Assembly: GCF_030272615.1 (NCBI RefSeq)
Contig: NC_081410.1
Span: forward strand, 227,266,915 to 227,330,914
Direction: 5' to 3'
Length of the DNA: 64,000 bases
Origin: Cryptomeria japonica
Lineage: Eukaryota; Streptophyta; Pinopsida; Cupressales; Cupressaceae
How positions within the stretch are numbered: position 1 is the first letter of the stretch; each line of letters starts with the position of its first letter. The translations under genes were made by a program, and so were the position numbers. Positions 60,628 to 64,000 of the stretch are shown here, one piece after another. The notes below the pieces were generated by a model. That model made no database searches. It was not told the DNA's origin and was given only the letters and a program-made list of their open reading frames with translations.

Positions 60628-61896
60628 GTGAAGCCGCTGGCTAAATCTGGGCTCCCGAAAGTTACAAATATCTCAGATCTAGTTTCTGGGCTGGTTGCTA
60701 TCTCTGTTCCAGATAAAGTGGTAGATTTGACTGTAGCAAGTTTATCCACGACTCTAGTGGGACGATTTTTTGGCTTTAGGTCTAACATTGATGATGTGAG
60801 GAATTTCATAAGGAGAAAATGGTTTGTAAAAGCTCAAGTGGATGTGGCAGCATTGCCTAGGGGGTTTTTTTCCTTTGCTTTTAACTCTGAAGAAGATATG
60901 AACAAGGCTCTCTATGAAGGCCCATGGATGTTCGGCAAGTCAACCTTGGCTCTCCAGAAATGGGTCCTGAACCTCGCCCTCTTTGTTTTTGCGCCAGTAT
61001 GGGCATGCTTCCTGGGTCTCCCACTAGAATTCTAGAATGAGGAAGTATTAAAGGGTATTGCAAAATCCTTTGGAGAACTTCTATCGATCGATCCGATGAC
61101 GACAGCTAAATCAGGGTTAGTCTTTGCTTGCATCTGTATAAATGTTAATCAAATGACAGATATGCCCCAATCCATAGAAATCATATCAAAACTTGGAAAA
61201 TGGACCCAAGCTATTGAATATGAATCGCTTCCGTTTGCCTGTTTCCATTGTAAGAAATTGGGGCATTGGGCAAAATCATGTCCGCTCAAGAAGAGCAAGG
61301 AAAGCAAGACTAATAGCAATACTAAGAACAAAACGATTTGGAAAACGATTGATAAAAAAGGAGACCCATCAGCTGAATGTGACCAAAATAAGGATGTAAC
61401 AGAATTAGTAAATGAAGTCAAGAAGACTGGGAATAGCAATAATGAAAAACAAGATTGTGTCTGCTCTAATAACCAAATAGAGAGTTCTAAATAAGTAGAG
61501 AAAGGAACATAGTTGAATAACAAAAATAACCCAGAGGACCAGGAGGTTGGATCTGTCAGTCAAGAGAAGGAAGAAGCCACATCAATCTCTTCATTCTCAA
61601 AATCAGTTGAGGAAAACTTTAATGAAGATCAAGAGTTTAACCCTTTAGATATCGAGCCCTTATTGCTTCTAACCAACAGAAGCCCAAAGCCTCATCTTTG
61701 TAAAACCCCTTCTCAAAGTGTGGTAATGGATATTCTGGAAGGGAATCTCCAGATTCTTGGTTTGAGAGAAGGAAAAATGAACAAGGAAGAACTCAATGGA
61801 GGGATCTCAACTAGAAGCAAGAATAAGAAAAAGGCAGATGTTGGAAGTCAGAACAAAAAGCAAGGAAGGCCATCCCTAAAACATCAAAGGGAATAG
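60628..61896 (+). pseudogene. L1-type LINE ORF1 (DUF4283 plus zinc knuckle)
   Basis: In one frame: LTVASLSTTLVGRFFGFRSN, IDDVRNFIRRKWFVKAQVDV, GFFSFAFNSEEDMNKALYEG, PWMFGKSTLALQKWVLNLAL and FAPVWACFLGLPLEF, a DUF4283-type block of plant LINE ORF1 proteins. After a TAG at 61033 comes YESLPFACFHCKKLGHWAKS, with the knuckle CFHCKKLGHWAKSC, then a Lys/Asn/Glu-rich tail. TAA at 61492 and another stop near 61510 break it, and the frame ends at 61896. The protein binds element RNA. The intact ORF1 would be roughly 420 residues or slightly more, normal for plant L1. The true start may be upstream of 60628, which is GTG-like sequence in the same frame. Confidence 0.85.
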
Positions 61897-61964
61897 GAAA
61901 GTTGGAAGAATCATGCTGATGGAACATAGTGTTCCATCGAGTCAGCCCTATCTCTGTTTAAAGT

Positions 61965-64000
61965 ATGAAGATAATATCCTGGAATATCAGAGGGCTGAAC
62001 GCCCCTCATAAGTAGTATGTGTTATGAAACATCATAAGAGATCATAAACTAGATGTGGTCCTCATTCAGGAAACCAAGATGTCTAAAGAAAAAGTTGAAA
62101 AGATTAGAATTTTCAAGGAAAATGGTGTCATAGGATCTAGCTCGGAGGGAGCCTCTGGAGGAAACTACAATTTTTTGGAACCAAAAAACCATAAAAGGTA
62201 AGGAAATCATCTCTTCTTTTAATAGGAACTCAGTTCAGCTTGAGCATATTAAGGACAACTTTGTTTGGGTGTTATCTAATGTCTACACGCCTAATACCAA
62301 AACCGGGAGAGTTAAATATTGGAGAAGCCTTGCAGACGACAGAATCAAGTTTGCTGATCAAAGCTGGATTATTATAGGAGATTTCAATACTCCGCTCAAA
62401 GAGGAAGAGAAGATGGGAGATCTCCCCTTACAACTTGATGGGAAACAAGACCTAATGGAGTTCATCAATGATCAAGCCCTTATGGATGTGGATCTTCAGG
62501 GCATTAATTACACCTGGACCAATAGAAGAACTGAAGCTGACCTGATTCAAGTAAAGTTAGATAGAACTTTAATTTCTTTTGAATGGTTAACCAAGTATAG
62601 CTTCTCCCTTGCTTCTGTTATCAAAATTGGGTCAGATCATTACCCCATCTCTTTTACTGCCAACTCTTTTTCGGCCAAGAAAAACTTCCCTTTTCGATTT
62701 GAAAAAGCGTGGCTTTCCCATCCGTCTTTGGAAGCTCATATTGTTGATTGGTGGAACTCTGAAGTGGAGGGAATGACTCTTTTTAGAATAGCCAAAAAAC
62801 TCAATATCCTAAAGGCTAAAATAAAAATCTGGAACAAAGAGATTTTTGGGGACATATTCAAGAGCAAAATTCAAGTCAAAACTGAAATAAAGGATGTTCA
62901 GGATAGAATCCAAGTGGCTGGGCTATTTGAAGATCTTAGGATGGCGGAAAATGTTCTTTTGTCTAAATACCACACCATTATCACTAATGAAGAGACGTTC
63001 TGGAGACAAAGATCAAGAGCCTTGTTCTTGAAGGAAGGTGATAAAAATACCCAATTCTTTCACTTAACTGCTCTTAAGCACACGACAACTAATAGGATAT
63101 CTAGATTATCCTATAATAAAGGAATTTTAAATAGAGGATAATGATATTAGAAAGGAAGCTCTTGAATATTTTAGCACCCTGCTGGGAGAAGTGGATAACT
63201 TGGACATCAGTAATCAAAACACCCTTTTACAAGCTATTCCTTCTATCCTGACTGATGTTGATAACAACCTCTTATCCCGTATTCCCTCTAATTAGGAAAT
63301 CAAAAAGGCGGTGTTCTCTTTTCAGGGTGATAAATCCCCTGGACCAGACGGTTTTCCAATGTTTTTCTTCTAAAATTTTTGGCACATCGTGGAGGCTGAC
63401 ATCTGCAATGGTGTTAAAGAATTCTTTGGCTCTAGAAGGCTCCTAAAGGAACTGAATGCCACCTTCATTGTCCTTATCCTGAAGATCCCTAGTGCTGATT
63501 CTCTCAACAAGTTTAGAGCCATTAGTCTATGTAACTCTATGTACAAGATTTTATCCAAGGTCCTGACTTCCAGGTTGTTGGAAATTCTTCCAAGAATTAT
63601 CTCTATCTAGCAGAATGGCTTTGTCCTCGGTAGATAGATTCTGGATTCCATAATATCCGTTCATGAAAATATCCACTCCCTGAAAGTGGTGAATAACCAG
63701 GGTTTCTTCCTGAAGTTAGATATGGCTAAAGCTTTTGATAGAGTGAACTGGCAGTTTCTCCTTAGAATCATGAAAGCGTTTGGTTTTGGTGACAAAGTTA
63801 TTCAACTCTGCTCTCAACTTATGGAAACTTCCTCCTCAGCTGTTATAGTCAATGGTTCCCCGTCTAGTTTCTTCAAAATCTCTAGAGGCCTTAGACAGGG
63901 GGACCCCATATCTCCTATCCTGTTTACTATTGTTGCTGAATTCCTAGGTAGATTTATTCTTAAAAATGTGGAAGATGGAAATCTTAGGGGTCTGAAACCT
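61965..64000 (+). pseudogene. L1-type LINE ORF2 (endonuclease and reverse transcriptase), cut by window end
   Basis: From the ATG at 61965: MKIISWNIRGLNAPHK, then DVVLIQETKMSKEKVEKI, a frameshift near 62165, then SNVYTPNTKTGRVKYWRSLA, WIIIGDFNTPL, INYTWTNRR, LDRTLIS and IGSDHYPISF. These are the APE-type endonuclease motifs (QETK, GDFN, SDH) that nick target DNA. Next come KIWNKEIFGDI and RSRALFLKEGDKNTQFFH. A frameshift near 63131 leads to RT: GDKSPGPDGFP, LNKFRAISLCNSMYKILSKV, LDMAKAFDRVNW (catalytic Asp of motif A) and LRQGDPISPILF. The YxDD motif would lie just past 64000. Stops near 63293, 63371, 63608 and 63634 show decay. ORF2 follows ORF1 with a gap of about 70 bases, as in plant L1 elements. 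Confidence 0.9.

Overview
The window looks like plant nuclear DNA from a large, repeat-rich genome. It is AT-rich, and every recognisable coding stretch belongs to a plant transposable element: Copia, Gypsy, CACTA and an L1-type LINE. All are decayed by stops and frameshifts. I found no intact host gene, rRNA, tRNA or CRISPR. The long, old, nested elements and CCGGT-rich LTRs would suit a conifer or another gymnosperm, but that is inference only.

Layout. 1-1180: end of a plus-strand Copia element (RNase H, polypurine tract, 3' LTR). 1180-4035: LTR fragments and two tandem-repeat blocks. 4036-8174: no recognised gene. 8175-17256: a minus-strand CACTA-type transposon with a TNP2-like transposase (17256 down to 13087) and a second, multi-exon gene (12531 down to 8175). 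The second gene joins a SET-domain-like segment to a segment resembling a plant En/Spm-type accessory protein. 17257-23950: no recognised gene.

24614-32065: a Sirevirus-like Copia element with a 5' LTR, an initiator-Met PBS, a Gag with coiled coil and zinc knuckles, and no RT or integrase. In place of pol it has one unidentified reading frame of about 1,070 codons, followed by several polypurine tracts and a truncated 3' LTR. 32677-33353 is a Gypsy-type LTR.

33359-55067: a second Sirevirus-like element, on the minus strand, still flanked by the target duplication ATTAT. Its left LTR is rearranged into a long palindrome and carries a 1.6-kb solo LTR with its own target duplication. Its gag is split by an 11.5-kb Gypsy element (40117-51579) that keeps gag and protease, has lost nearly all of RT, RNase H and integrase, and carries an antisense plant-mobile-domain reading frame.

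55964-57800: a decayed unidentified ORF, followed by an LTR-like unit (57809-59662) with palindromic 37-bp repeats and long TA tracts. 60628-64000: an L1-type LINE (ORF1 with a zinc knuckle, then endonuclease and RT) cut by the window edge.

The parts do not form a host pathway; the window is a record of successive insertions. Four things stand out: the SET-like gene in the CACTA element, the long extra ORF in a pol-less Copia, the antisense plant-mobile-domain ORF in a pol-deleted Gypsy, and the roughly 570-bp palindrome in the Sirevirus LTR. All identifications come from reading motifs by eye; no searches were run.
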